Shown here: positions 8,872 through 17,554 of the stretch, piece after piece
Numbering within the stretch: the first letter of the stretch is position 1
Layout of the letters: each line of letters begins with the position of its first letter
Assembly: GCA_012523465.1 (NCBI GenBank)
Contig: JAAYIK010000016.1
Span: 151,660 to 215,659, forward strand
Direction of reading: 5' to 3'
Origin: Lysobacteraceae bacterium
GTDB lineage: Bacteria > Pseudomonadota > Gammaproteobacteria > Nitrococcales > AK92
Length of the DNA: 64,000 bases
Program-made: the position numbers and the translations under genes
Notes under the pieces: generated by a model
Databases searched by the model: none
Told to the model about the DNA's origin: nothing
Seen by the model: only the letters and a program-made list of their open reading frames with translations

Positions 8872-10551
8872 TCAGGCGACGGCCGAGGGCAGCAGCCGCC
8901 AGCGCTTGCCGTCGCGTGCCGCCTCGCCGTCCTCCTGCAGCTTCAGAAGATGCGCCAGCAGCGAGCGCTTGGCCAACGGATGCATGACCTCCGGGACGTC
9001 GTCGTAGGCCAGCTTGACCAGCGCATCCTCGTCGGCCGGCCCCAGCTGGCGCAGCGCCGCGATCACTTTGCTTTCGCGCGCCAGGCGGTGGGAAATCAGC
9101 CGGTCGATGACCTGATACGGCCGGTCCATGAGAAAGCCATGCGCCGGCGCGATGTAGCTGAACTCCTCCTCGTGCAGGGCATGGAGGGAACGCAGGTAGG
9201 CACCCATGTCGCCGTCGGGCGGATTTATCACCACCGTCGAGCCCTGCATGATGTGGTCGCCCGAGAACAGGATCCCCTCTTCCTCCAGCAAGAAACAGAG
9301 ATGGTTGGAGGCATGGCCCGGGGTATGAATCACCCGCAGGGTCTGCCCGTCGATGCGGAGCCGCTCGCCGTGGACCGGAATGCGGTCGGGCCGGAACTCG
9401 CGATCCTGCACGGCGTCGCCTTCCGGTGCCGGCATGCCCAGCACCTCGGCGCCGGTGCTCTCCTTGAGCAGACGCGCCGCCGGCGAATGATCGGGGTGGG
9501 TATGGGTGGTCAGAATCCAGCGAATACGCCCTTCGCCGGCAGCTACGATGCGCTCCACGTGCTCCTCGATGGCCGGCCCCGGATCGATGACAGCGATCTC
9601 GTCGCGGCCGATCAGATAGGTATTGGTGCCCGGCCCGGTCATCACGCTGGGATTGGGGGCGGTGATGCGACGCACCGTGGGGGCCAGCCTGGTGATCACT
9701 CCCGGCAGGATCTCGTAGGAGGCCCGCCCGGTGCCGTGCGGATCCACCTTGCAGATTTCGGCGTAGGGCGGATCGCCTTCGTGAAACAGCCTCACCCCGG
9801 CCCGCCCCATGGCAAAGCGCGGCCGCCGGACCTCCACCGCCCGCTGCTGGCGAGCGTGGCTCAGCAGCGCCGCGGTGTCCGGAAATGCACTCAATGCTTT
9901 GAGGGTACGGATGGTGGGAGAGGCCAGCGGGAACTGCCCGCGGCGCCCGCGCTCCAGGGCCTCGCCGGGCCGAATCCAGACGGCAGCGATGGTCTCCTCG
10001 CCGTCGCAGGAAGCCGTTTGCTCCGGCGGCGCCGCCGCCACGAAGAAGCGTGTGTCGTAACGGCGCGGCGGGCCAACCGGCGTCACCCAATGGCTGAAGA
10101 ACGCCAGCCGCTGGAGGTCGAGCAGGACGTCCAGCTCGCGGCAGAGATCCAGCAGGGTGATCTCGCCGGCCCACATGCGCCGGCGCAAAGCAGCGAGGAC
10201 CTTCGCGTCCTCCGGACCGGCGATTCGCACCGGTCGGCCGCGGCGGTCGCAGGCCAGCAGCAGCCCGGCCTCCTCGAAGCATTCCCGCACAGCAGCCACC
10301 AGATAGGCCAGCCCGCCCTGCTCCAGGCCCAGCAGGCGGTTGGCCTTGGCCTCGTCCACGCCGTAGCAGTAGGACAGCAGCTCCTCGCTGCCGTCCGCCT
10401 GATCCACCGCGCCGCCCGGAAAAACGTAAAACCCGGGCATGAACACCGCCTCGTGGGTGCGCTGCGTCATGAAAACTTCGAGCCCTGCGGGGCTGTCTCG
10501 GGTTAGGATCAACGTCGAGGCGGGACGTGGAACGATGTCTTTCGCAGCCAT
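8872..10551 (-). CDS. Nudix hydrolase-metallo-beta-lactamase fusion protein
   Basis: 559 residues with two enzymatic halves. Residues about 10-210 form a Nudix domain of the NUDT19-like type, with FPGGAVD (44-50) separated by about 40 residues from the RECFEEAG helix (89-96). Residues about 285-500 form a LACTB2-like metallo-beta-lactamase domain with HTHPDH (350-355), HTPGH (409-413), SGDH (430-433) and a late His in APAHGF (471), all consistent with a two-metal site. A C-terminal winged-helix-like tail follows. Nudix domains cleave nucleoside-diphosphate-linked substrates such as CoA or NDP-X; LACTB2-like domains act as hydrolases or nucleases. The joint substrate is unknown. Start ATG at 10551; it is divergent from the SDR gene. 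Confidence 0.88.
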   Translation of the reverse strand: MAAKDIVPRPASTLILTRDSPAGLEVFMTQRTHEAVFMPGFYVFPGGAVDQADGSEELLSYCYGVDEAKANRLLGLEQGGLAYLVAAVRECFEEAGLLLACDRRGRPVRIAGPEDAKVLAALRRRMWAGEITLLDLCRELDVLLDLQRLAFFSHWVTPVGPPRRYDTRFFVAAAPPEQTASCDGEETIAAVWIRPGEALERGRRGQFPLASPTIRTLKALSAFPDTAALLSHARQQRAVEVRRPRFAMGRAGVRLFHEGDPPYAEICKVDPHGTGRASYEILPGVITRLAPTVRRITAPNPSVMTGPGTNTYLIGRDEIAVIDPGPAIEEHVERIVAAGEGRIRWILTTHTHPDHSPAARLLKESTGAEVLGMPAPEGDAVQDREFRPDRIPVHGERLRIDGQTLRVIHTPGHASNHLCFLLEEEGILFSGDHIMQGSTVVINPPDGDMGAYLRSLHALHEEEFSYIAPAHGFLMDRPYQVIDRLISHRLARESKVIAALRQLGPADEDALVKLAYDDVPEVMHPLAKRSLLAHLLKLQEDGEAARDGKRWRLLPSAVA

Positions 10552-10657
10552 TTGTTTTCTCGTCGAACCGCTAAAACGTCTGCCGGGAATGACGACCCCT
10601 GCCAGGCCAGGCCCGGCTTTCCGTTCAAGATAGCTGATTTAGGAGAGGAGTACCCCC

Positions 10658-11464
10658 ATGGCAGCTCGACTCAAAGACAAGGTCATCGTCATCACCGGCG
10701 GCACCAGCGGCATCGGCGAGGCCACGGCGCGCCGCTGTGCGGAGGAGGGCGCCAAGATCGTCCTGGCCGGCCGCAACGCCGAAAAGGGGGAAGCGCTGAC
10801 GCGCGAACTGGGCGGCGATGCGACCTTCATCCGGACCGACGTCATGCGCGAGGCCGACATCGCGGCCCTGATCGACCAGACCGTGGAGCGCTTCGGCCGC
10901 CTGGACTGCCTGTTCAACAACGCCGGTGCCGGCGAGCGCAGCAGCGTCGAGACGGTGACCGAGGAACAGTTCGCCGAGGTCATGCGCCTGCTGGTGGGCA
11001 GCGTGGTGTTCGGCATGAAGCACGCCGCCCGGGTAATGAAGCCGCAGGGTAGCGGCTGCATCATCAACAACTCCAGCATCGCTGCCCATCGCATCAATCA
11101 GGGCGGCTATCTCTACTCTGGCGCCAAAGCCGCGGTCAGCCATCTCACCCGCCTAGCTGGCGCCGAGCTGGGGCCATTCGGGATTCGCGTCAACGCCATC
11201 TCGCCGGGCGCCATTGCCACGCCAATCTTCTGGGGCGGCTCGGCGCGCGCGCGCACCCTCAGCGACGAAGAGAACCAGCAGAAGATGGCCAAGCTGCAGC
11301 GCAACCTGGCCAACGCCACGCCAACGCCGCGGGCCGGCCTGGCGGAGGACATCGCCAACGCATTCGTGTTCCTGGCCAGCGACGAGGCGAGCTTCATCAA
11401 CGCCCACGACCTGGTGGTCGACGGCGGCCGCATCGCGATGTTCAACGAAAAGTCGGCCGGCTGA
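10658..11464 (+). CDS. Short-chain dehydrogenase/reductase
   Basis: 268-residue classical SDR. It has the NAD(P) motif TGGTSGIG near residues 13-20, NNAGAG near 87-92, the catalytic Ser in INNSSIAA and YSGAK containing the Tyr and Lys. The start is supported by AGGAGAGGAG just upstream. The C-terminus (LVVDGGRI) is typical of oxidoreductases acting on secondary alcohols or keto groups; the substrate is unknown. A perfect 7-bp palindrome (11455-11471) is centred on its stop codon but has no U-run. Confidence 0.9.
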   Translation: MAARLKDKVIVITGGTSGIGEATARRCAEEGAKIVLAGRNAEKGEALTRELGGDATFIRTDVMREADIAALIDQTVERFGRLDCLFNNAGAGERSSVETVTEEQFAEVMRLLVGSVVFGMKHAARVMKPQGSGCIINNSSIAAHRINQGGYLYSGAKAAVSHLTRLAGAELGPFGIRVNAISPGAIATPIFWGGSARARTLSDEENQQKMAKLQRNLANATPTPRAGLAEDIANAFVFLASDEASFINAHDLVVDGGRIAMFNEKSAG

Positions 11465-11596
11465 GCCGGCCGCCTGCGCCGGTGTCCTCGCCTGCCGTTA
11501 GGGCAGCGCGAGGCCGCCGGCGACCTGCCCTCCCCGCCCTTGAGATCGCTGCTCGCGCCTGCATTGCTAGGCGGAACGCTGAGCAAGGAGAGCGCC

Positions 11597-12064
11597 ATGA
11601 AAACCTGGACCTCGGCACTCAGGGACGGCCTCGCCACCGGCACGGCGGGGTCGCTGGCAGCCGGCGCTGCGGTGGCCTGGCGCGGCCGGCGGGACAGCGG
11701 CAGCGCGCTCGCTCCCATCAACGCCAGCTCGCACGTGCTCTGGGGCAATGCCGCCGCCGGCATCGAGCGGCTGACCTGGCGGCAGACCCTGCCGGGCGTC
11801 CTGATCAACGCCGGGGCTGGCATCTGGTGGGGCACGGTGATGCAGAAGCTATTCGGCACCGCCATCGAGCGCCACGGGCTGCCCGCTGCCGTGGCTGGCG
11901 GCGCGGCCACGGCGGCACTCGCCTATGTGGTGGACTACCGCCTGCTGCCGCAGCGGCTGACGCCGGGCTGGGAGCTACGTATCTCGCGCCGCTCGCTGTT
12001 GGCGAGCCTGGGTGCGCTGGCCGCCGGGCTGGCGGCCGGGGCCATGCTGGCAAGCAAGCACTAG
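11597..12064 (+). CDS. Hypothetical small membrane protein
   Basis: 155 residues from ATG 11597 with a strong AAGGAGAG ribosome-binding site. Four hydrophobic segments can be drawn at about residues 10-27, 63-85, 93-113 and 131-150, with short polar loops and no enzymatic motif. I do not recognise the family. It lies between an SDR gene and azlCD on the same strand, with 132-nt and 118-nt gaps, so it may be expressed alone. Codon use and GC match its neighbours. Confidence 0.7.
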   Translation: MKTWTSALRDGLATGTAGSLAAGAAVAWRGRRDSGSALAPINASSHVLWGNAAAGIERLTWRQTLPGVLINAGAGIWWGTVMQKLFGTAIERHGLPAAVAGGAATAALAYVVDYRLLPQRLTPGWELRISRRSLLASLGALAAGLAAGAMLASKH

Positions 12065-12182
12065 CGGCAAGGCGCCCGGCGCCTGACGCAGCCAGGCAAG
12101 CCGGCTCGGCCCGTCGGCAGCGCAGTCAGCCGACCACGGCGCGAACAGTTGGCAGACGCGAGCCTGCGATCCAGGTTAGACT

Positions 12183-12908
12183 TTGCGCCCCCCGTTTCAG
12201 CAAGCATTCCACTGCAGTTTGATCGTGCCGAGCAATTCCGCTTTCTCTCATGCTATCCGCGCGGCCTGGCCCGTGATGTTCGGCTATGTCCCGCTGGGAC
12301 TGGCCTTCGGCGTGCTGTTCGCACAGCTTGACTATGCCTGGTATTACGCCACGCTGATGGGCCTAATCGTCTACGCCGGCGCGGCGCAGTTCCTGGCCGT
12401 TGGCTTGCTGGGCGCCGGCGCCGGGCTGGTCGAGATCGGGCTCGCCACGCTGCTGCTCAACGCCCGCCACGTGTTCTATGGGCTGTCGCTGGCGCCACGC
12501 TTTCCGCCCCGGGGAGCATCCAGGCTTTATCTGATGTTCGGCCTGACCGACGAAACCTACGCCTTGCTGGCAAGCCGAAAGCCGCCGCCAGCGGTCGCTG
12601 CCACCCGCTTCTACTTGCTGGTGACGGCGCTGAACCAGGCGGCCTGGGTCGCCGGCTGCACCCTGGGCGCCTTGCTGGGCGGCGCGCTCAGCATCGACAC
12701 CCGCGGCCTCGAATTCACCCTGACCGCTTTGTTCGTAGTGCTCGTGGTGGAGCAAGCGCGAGCGATCCGCGACCCGCGCCCCTTCCTGATCGCCCTCGTC
12801 AGCGGCGCCGTCGCCCTGCTGGTGGTCGGCAGCGAGCACATGCTGCTGGTCGCGCTGGGGCTGGCAATGCTGCTGCTGTTCCTCGGCCGGCGGAGGGCGT
12901 ACGCATGA
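12183..12908 (+). CDS. azlC: AzlC-type branched-chain amino acid exporter, large subunit
   Basis: About 241 residues from a TTG at 12183; the true start may be up to ~40 nt further in because no clear ribosome-binding site is seen. The hydrophobic pattern and the sequences VMFGYVPLGLAFG and IVYAGAAQFL are typical of AzlC/YgaZ proteins, which with AzlD/YgaH export branched-chain amino acids or methionine. The stop overlaps the start of azlD by 4 nt (ATGA), the usual arrangement for this two-component exporter. Confidence 0.88.
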   Translation: MRPPFQQAFHCSLIVPSNSAFSHAIRAAWPVMFGYVPLGLAFGVLFAQLDYAWYYATLMGLIVYAGAAQFLAVGLLGAGAGLVEIGLATLLLNARHVFYGLSLAPRFPPRGASRLYLMFGLTDETYALLASRKPPPAVAATRFYLLVTALNQAAWVAGCTLGALLGGALSIDTRGLEFTLTALFVVLVVEQARAIRDPRPFLIALVSGAVALLVVGSEHMLLVALGLAMLLLFLGRRRAYA

Positions 12909-13237
12909 GCGGACCGCTCTATCTGCTGCTGGCGATAGCGGTGATGGCCGCCGCCACCTTTGCCACCCGGGCCGCGTCCTTTCTGCTGCTGCGCTCCCAC
13001 AGCCGACATCCGCTGGTGCTGCATCTGGGACGATATCTACCGCCGGCGGCGATGACGCTGCTGGTGATGTACTCGCTCAAGGACGTCTCGGTGCTGGAGC
13101 CGCCCTACGGCCTGCCGCACTGGTTGGCCAGCGCCGCCACCGCCGCCATCCACCTTTGGCGGCGCAACGCCCTGCTCAGCATCGCAGCCGGCACCGGCCT
13201 CTTCATGTGGCTGCAGCAGAGCGGCATCCTGGGCTAG
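12905..13237 (+). CDS. azlD: AzlD-type exporter small subunit
   Basis: 110 residues with three to four hydrophobic segments and the family sequence RYLPPAAMTLLVMYSL. AzlD/YgaH is the small partner of AzlC/YgaZ. It starts in the ATGA overlap with azlC. Its TAG stop (13235-13237) overlaps the stop of the convergent thioesterase gene by 3 bp. Confidence 0.88.
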   Translation: MSGPLYLLLAIAVMAAATFATRAASFLLLRSHSRHPLVLHLGRYLPPAAMTLLVMYSLKDVSVLEPPYGLPHWLASAATAAIHLWRRNALLSIAAGTGLFMWLQQSGILG

Positions 13238-13653
13238 CGGCGCGGCTCCACTTTGATTCTGCTGAACACGCCGCTGGCACGGGCGATGCGCCGCTCGCCG
13301 ACATAGATATAAGCGTTGGCGAACATGATGGAGCGGCCGATGTGCTGGATGTCGACCCGCGCTTCCAGCCAGTCGCCGACCCGCGCCGCGCCGGCGTAAT
13401 CGGTGGTGAGATTGACGGTGGCAATGGGCACTTCCCAGCCCAGTGCGCAGGAGATGTTGTAGCCCAGCGCGATGTCGGCCAGCGTAGCGATCAGCCCGCC
13501 ATGAGCGATGCCGCGCATGTTGCCGTGCTTCGCCTCTACCCGCACGCCGATGTAGCGGCTGCCGTCCTCGGCGACCTTCTCGTAAAACGGTCCGGTCAGC
13601 TCCCAGAACGGGGACTGCCGCTCAGTGGGCCGATAACCCTCGGGAATTTGCAT
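13234..13653 (-). CDS. PaaI-type hotdog thioesterase
   Basis: 139 residues from ATG 13653. The hotdog-fold signature GNMRGIAHGGLIATLAD matches the PaaI/acyl-CoA thioesterase group, where the HGG segment and a following Asp shape the active site. Likely hydrolyses an acyl- or aryl-CoA ester. It starts 14 nt downstream of a second thioesterase gene of a different subfamily and the pair is probably co-transcribed. Confidence 0.85.
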   Translation of the reverse strand: MQIPEGYRPTERQSPFWELTGPFYEKVAEDGSRYIGVRVEAKHGNMRGIAHGGLIATLADIALGYNISCALGWEVPIATVNLTTDYAGAARVGDWLEARVDIQHIGRSIMFANAYIYVGERRIARASGVFSRIKVEPRR

Positions 13654-13667
13654 CTGCAACCTCGCGC

Positions 13668-14111
13668 TCAAACCTCGACCGCGGTGACGCGGTAGCCCTC
13701 GACGAATTCCGGCGGCATGCGCCGGGCCCGACCGGTCTTCATGTCGACGCACACCCAGTGCGTACGCGCCGTGAGCACGGTCTTGCCGTCGGCAGAGCGG
13801 ATGATCTGGTAGTCACGATAGGTGGAAAGCCGGCCGTCATTGCCGCTGATCCAGGTGCCGATCAGCAGCTCATCACCCAGGAACGTCGGCAGCAGATAGT
13901 TGATCTCGTGCCGGCGCACGACCACGCCGACGCCGAGGCGCCGGTGATCCTCAAAACTCAACCCCAGGCTCCTGGAATGCGCCCAGGCTGCGCGCTCCAG
14001 CCAACGCAGGTAGACGACGTTATTGGTGTGCCCCATCTCGTCGATGTCGGCTTCGGTGACGACCACCCGCTCGATGAAGGGCGTCGCTACCTTCCAAGCC
14101 AGCTGCTTCAT
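13668..14111 (-). CDS. YbgC/FadM-type acyl-CoA thioesterase
   Basis: 147 residues from ATG 14111, chosen because CAGGAGAGG lies just upstream; the frame is open to 14150. The motif DEMGHTNNVVYLRWLE is the 4-hydroxybenzoyl-CoA/YbgC hotdog signature, where the Asp is catalytic. The substrate is unknown. It is followed at once by a PaaI-type thioesterase. Confidence 0.87.
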   Translation of the reverse strand: MKQLAWKVATPFIERVVVTEADIDEMGHTNNVVYLRWLERAAWAHSRSLGLSFEDHRRLGVGVVVRRHEINYLLPTFLGDELLIGTWISGNDGRLSTYRDYQIIRSADGKTVLTARTHWVCVDMKTGRARRMPPEFVEGYRVTAVEV

Positions 14112-14312
14112 GACCTCTCCTGCCGTTGTGTCGCTGGCCTCATTGGGCATGCGTCGATGATTCGCGGAACCCTACTGCGACTGCCGGGCCGGCGCAAGTC
14201 GTCACACCGGCGGTCGCCGGCGCGCGCCACCCTTGGCAAGCGGCGCGCGTGAAGGGACAGAGGGATGCCGCCGCCCTACCGGGACAGGGGGCAGGGCTCG
14301 CTGGCGGAAGGC

Positions 14313-14329
14313 GGCGGACAGCGTCCGCC
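14313..14329. other. Hairpin downstream of speE
   Basis: A perfect 7-bp inverted repeat (GGCGGAC/GTCCGCC) with a 3-nt loop lies 8 nt after the speE stop. It has no U-run in either direction, so it may be an mRNA 3'-end stabiliser rather than an intrinsic terminator. Confidence 0.35.
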
Positions 14330-14336
14330 GGTGGGC

Positions 14337-15038
14337 TCACTGCTGCGGCTTGACGCCGGATGCGAACACCCAGCGCTCGTCATACGAGGGCACGTCGACC
14401 AGATTCTCTTCGACCTGCTCGAAGCGTGCCTGCATGGCCTTCAGGATCTCCTGCCGCAGCTGGGGATCGTGCTCGCTGCAGCACTGCATACTGAACACGC
14501 CGCCGGGACGCAGGCGCTCCAGCACCTTGTCGAGCACGCGGGCGATGAACGTGGGCCTGCTCTCTTTGACGCCGACCGGCTCCATGGTGAGATCGTAGAT
14601 GATCCCGTCCCATTCCTCGGACCGATCGAGATAGGCAAAGGCGTCGCCGATGACCACCTCAGCATTCTCCGACTCGAAGGCGTCTTCGCTGACCCGGGGC
14701 AGATAGCGCTTGCTGAGCTCGATCACCTCGCGATCGATGTCCACCAGCACTGCCCGCTGGGCGCCTTCCTGCAACGCAGCCTTGAGCACGCCGCCATCGC
14801 CGCCGCCCAGGATAAGCACTTTGCCAACGGCGCCGTGCTTCACCAGCGGCTCTATCATGGCCCGGTTGTAGCCCTCGTCGCTCTCGGCGATCTGCAGGTC
14901 ACCGTCCAGATAGAGCAAACGGCCCAGACCAGGGGCCTCCGCGATCACGATGTGCTGATACGCGGACCTTTTTTCCAGAATGACTTCATGGCCCCGCGCC
15001 AGATATTCCGGCACGGCTCGTGAAGCGGAAACGGACAT
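14337..15038 (-). CDS. speE: Spermidine synthase family protein
   Basis: 233 residues, somewhat shorter than the usual ~280-residue SpeE. It carries the aminopropyltransferase motifs: HIVIAE, LYLDGDLQ, the SAM-fold GGGDGGVL (about residues 78-85), DIDREVIEL and an aspartate pair region IIYDLTMEP. It transfers aminopropyl from decarboxylated SAM to putrescine. The start has TAGGAGG upstream. The shorter C-terminus and no adjacent speD leave open a thermospermine-like or other polyamine specificity. A 314-nt structured leader precedes it. Confidence 0.8.
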   Translation of the reverse strand: MSVSASRAVPEYLARGHEVILEKRSAYQHIVIAEAPGLGRLLYLDGDLQIAESDEGYNRAMIEPLVKHGAVGKVLILGGGDGGVLKAALQEGAQRAVLVDIDREVIELSKRYLPRVSEDAFESENAEVVIGDAFAYLDRSEEWDGIIYDLTMEPVGVKESRPTFIARVLDKVLERLRPGGVFSMQCCSEHDPQLRQEILKAMQARFEQVEENLVDVPSYDERWVFASGVKPQQ

Positions 15039-15352
15039 CGCGGTTCCTCCTAGATGAAAGACCCAAGGAGGAGCACGACTGACTTGAGGGATTTGGGGCT
15101 AGCCAAACGCTACCGATTTCCTCATCTGCCAGTCGGGCTCCCGGAACCCGCCAGCCGATCTGGGATCGTCGCTATGGCTGATGATTGAGGCGAAAACCGT
15201 TGCGATGAAACCGGATGTTTCTCCGCAGAGCCTCCTGATGCGCCCAAGGGCGCAGCGACAGTAGACCCTGAGTCGACAGGACAGACGCCGACATGATAGC
15301 AGATCGGCGCCGGTCCTGCCGGCCAGTGGAACTTTGCTGAAAAATCAATAGA
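15039..15352 (-). other. Structured 314-nt leader region upstream of speE
   Basis: No gene is visible in this gap between the speE-like gene and the thioesterase gene upstream of it. Read on the minus strand it contains several potential hairpins: TGCGCCC-TT-GGGCGCA (15239-15254 area), GATCCCAGATC (about 15160-15172), a GGGTTCC/GGGAGCCC stem (about 15135-15151) and the speE ribosome-binding site. The spacing is long for a promoter region, so a regulatory leader or a small RNA is plausible. I could not match it to any riboswitch consensus. Confidence 0.4.
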
Positions 15353-16147
15353 TTAATCGAAAACCACCACGGTTTGGCGGCTCAGGGCGATGAGATCGCC
15401 GTCACGATTCCAGACATGAGCGTGGGCCTGGTTGTAGCCGTCGCGGACGTGGTCCACCACTGCCCGGTAGAGCAGCCAGTCATCGCCCCGGATGCTTGGC
15501 AGCGGATGAATGAAATCCAGCGTCCAGGTCAGCGTGCTGCTGGGCGCCCGCTCGGTCAGCAGCGGCAGAACCGCCGGCGGCCAGGCGTCAACCAGACCGA
15601 TCAGATGGGCATCGCCGATCGTCTCCGGCGACTCGCGGAAGCGCATCCAGCCGCCCATGGCGCGGTGATCGACACCGGTGTAAGGATAGTCGCCAATGGC
15701 CCAACGCAGCTCGAAATGTTGCGCGAAGGCCGGCGAGAGCTCGGGGATGAAAGGCGCGCTCTCGCACTCCTCCGGCGCTTTCACCTCGGGAGCGGGCACC
15801 GGCATCATGCGCAGCTTAGAGTCACGCCCGGCGCCAAAGCTGGCCAGCGCCGCCGCCATCACTTGATCGCCCTGCAGCCCATGCGCCTGGACCTGGGTCA
15901 CCGACCGCCCCTGGCGCAGCACTCGGGCTTCCACGCGCAACGGCTCTTCCGCCGCCACCGGCCCGACGAAGGAAATGCTGAAGGAGCGCACTAAACGCTC
16001 GGCATCGACCTCGAGGCGCATGGCCTCGTACAGCAATCCTGCGACCAGGCCGCCAAACAAGGCCCTGCCCTGAGTCCAAGATGCGGGAGCCGTGACTTCA
16101 CGTATCGGAGACTGGCGCAGCTGTTCAATCAGGTCGGAAAAGCTCAT
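15353..16147 (-). CDS. TesB-like thioesterase family protein
   Basis: 264 residues from ATG 16147 (GGAG upstream). The double-hotdog acyl-CoA thioesterase pattern is visible: TQGRALFGGLVAGLLYEAM near residues 25-43 and the second domain with DHRAMGGWMRFR and TLDFIHPLP. It probably hydrolyses medium or long acyl-CoA. It lies 222 nt downstream of ackA on the same strand; that gap holds no gene I can support. Confidence 0.82.
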   Translation of the reverse strand: MSFSDLIEQLRQSPIREVTAPASWTQGRALFGGLVAGLLYEAMRLEVDAERLVRSFSISFVGPVAAEEPLRVEARVLRQGRSVTQVQAHGLQGDQVMAAALASFGAGRDSKLRMMPVPAPEVKAPEECESAPFIPELSPAFAQHFELRWAIGDYPYTGVDHRAMGGWMRFRESPETIGDAHLIGLVDAWPPAVLPLLTERAPSSTLTWTLDFIHPLPSIRGDDWLLYRAVVDHVRDGYNQAHAHVWNRDGDLIALSRQTVVVFD

Positions 16148-16369
16148 CGTTGATGCTCCAAACTTGAACGGCAAAGTCCAGAGCTGCTGGAAACACCCTG
16201 ACGCCTGGAAGGCCCGTAAGGCTGCAGGGCGACGTGCAGCGAGGACGCTGCCGGCAAGAATGGCGCGAGCACCAAGGTGTCTCAAGCAACTCTCGGGCGC
16301 GCATGATGGCACGATTTTCGGCAAAGTTCTCGCTTGAATCTTGCTGTCACTTGAAGTAGCCGGCTGCCG

Positions 16370-17551
16370 TTAGCCCGCGCGCAGCGTCGCTACGACCTGG
16401 CGGGCAATGTTGAGCTCTTCGTCGGTGGCGATGACCCAGACCCGGACGCGGCTGCCGTCGCGGCTGATGCGGCGACTGTTGTTGGCATTGGCCTGCGGGT
16501 CGAACTCCAGTCCCAGCCAACCCAGCCGCTCGCAGATCTTGGCCCGAATGGGGGCGGCATTCTCGCCGATGCCGCCGGTGAACACCAGCGCATCCAGCCC
16601 GCCCAGGGCGGCCACCAAAGAGCCGAGCTCGCGCACGGCGCGGTAGCAATACAATTCGATGGCAAGGGCAGCGGCTGGCTCGGAGCTGGCCAACAGCTCC
16701 CGCATGTCCATGCTCAGCCCCGACACGCCAAGCAGCCCGGAGCGCCGGTACAGCAGCTCCTCCAGCTGCTGCACCGACATGCCCTCCTGTTGCAGCAGAT
16801 AAAGCAGCACGCCCGGATCCAAGCTGCCAGGCCGTTGCCCCATCATCAGCCCATCGAGGGTGCTGAAACCCATGGTGGTGGCGACGCTTTTGCCGTTCTG
16901 CAAAGCGCACATGCTGGCGCCGTTGCCGAGGTGGGCCACGATGGTGCGCCCGGCGGCGGCCTCGGCGTCGTAGCGCGGCAGCTGGCTGGCAATGTACTCG
17001 TATGAAATGCCGTGGAAACCGTAGCGCAGCAGGCCGCGCTGGGCGTATTCCTCCGGCAACGCGAAGCGCTGCGCCAGCTCGGGCTGACAGCGATGGAAAG
17101 CGGTATCGAAGCAGGCCACCTGAGGCAGTTGCGGCCGCAGCCGCTGGATGGCGCGGATGGCCGCGAGGTTGTGCGGCTGATGCAAGGGCGCCAGCGGGCA
17201 CAGCGCTTCCAGCTCCGCCAGCAGCGCGGCATCAACCAGGGCCGGCGCCGACAATCGGGGCCCGCCGTGCACCACCCGGTGGCCGGCGGCGATCAGCTCG
17301 ATCCCGGCGAGGTTGTCCTCGACCCATTCCAGCACGGTGGCCAGCGCCTGCTCGTGATTGCCCCCGGGGATCCCGTCACGTTGCTCCAGCAATGCGCTGC
17401 CGACGGCCCTGACCTGCAGCCGGGTGCGGCCGCCGATGCCGTCAAGCAGGCCGCGGTAGCGCAAGCTCAGCTCCCGCTCGCCGGTCAAGGTGTAGAGCGC
17501 GAACTTGAAGCTGGAGGAGCCGGCATTAAGAACCAGAACGCCTTGCGCCAT
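16370..17551 (-). CDS. ackA: Acetate kinase
   Basis: 393 residues, the full family length. It shows the ASKHA phosphate-binding N-terminus VLVLNAGSSSFKFALY, the conserved HRVVHGG and DTAFH segments, FHGISYEY and the C-terminal FTGGIGENA. It interconverts acyl-phosphate and ADP with carboxylate and ATP. It starts 3 nt after the stop of a MaoC-phosphotransacylase fusion gene, so both act in one operon to turn an acyl-CoA into ATP. Propionate or butyrate could be the real substrate given the butyryl-type partner. Confidence 0.95.
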   Translation of the reverse strand: MAQGVLVLNAGSSSFKFALYTLTGERELSLRYRGLLDGIGGRTRLQVRAVGSALLEQRDGIPGGNHEQALATVLEWVEDNLAGIELIAAGHRVVHGGPRLSAPALVDAALLAELEALCPLAPLHQPHNLAAIRAIQRLRPQLPQVACFDTAFHRCQPELAQRFALPEEYAQRGLLRYGFHGISYEYIASQLPRYDAEAAAGRTIVAHLGNGASMCALQNGKSVATTMGFSTLDGLMMGQRPGSLDPGVLLYLLQQEGMSVQQLEELLYRRSGLLGVSGLSMDMRELLASSEPAAALAIELYCYRAVRELGSLVAALGGLDALVFTGGIGENAAPIRAKICERLGWLGLEFDPQANANNSRRISRDGSRVRVWVIATDEELNIARQVVATLRAG

Positions 17552-17554
17552 GGC

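Noticed and set aside
15039..15352. A known riboswitch (SAM, SAH, GEMM, guanidine, TPP or cobalamin) before the spermidine synthase gene
   Set aside because: I could not place any of the conserved cores of these classes; only generic hairpins are present.
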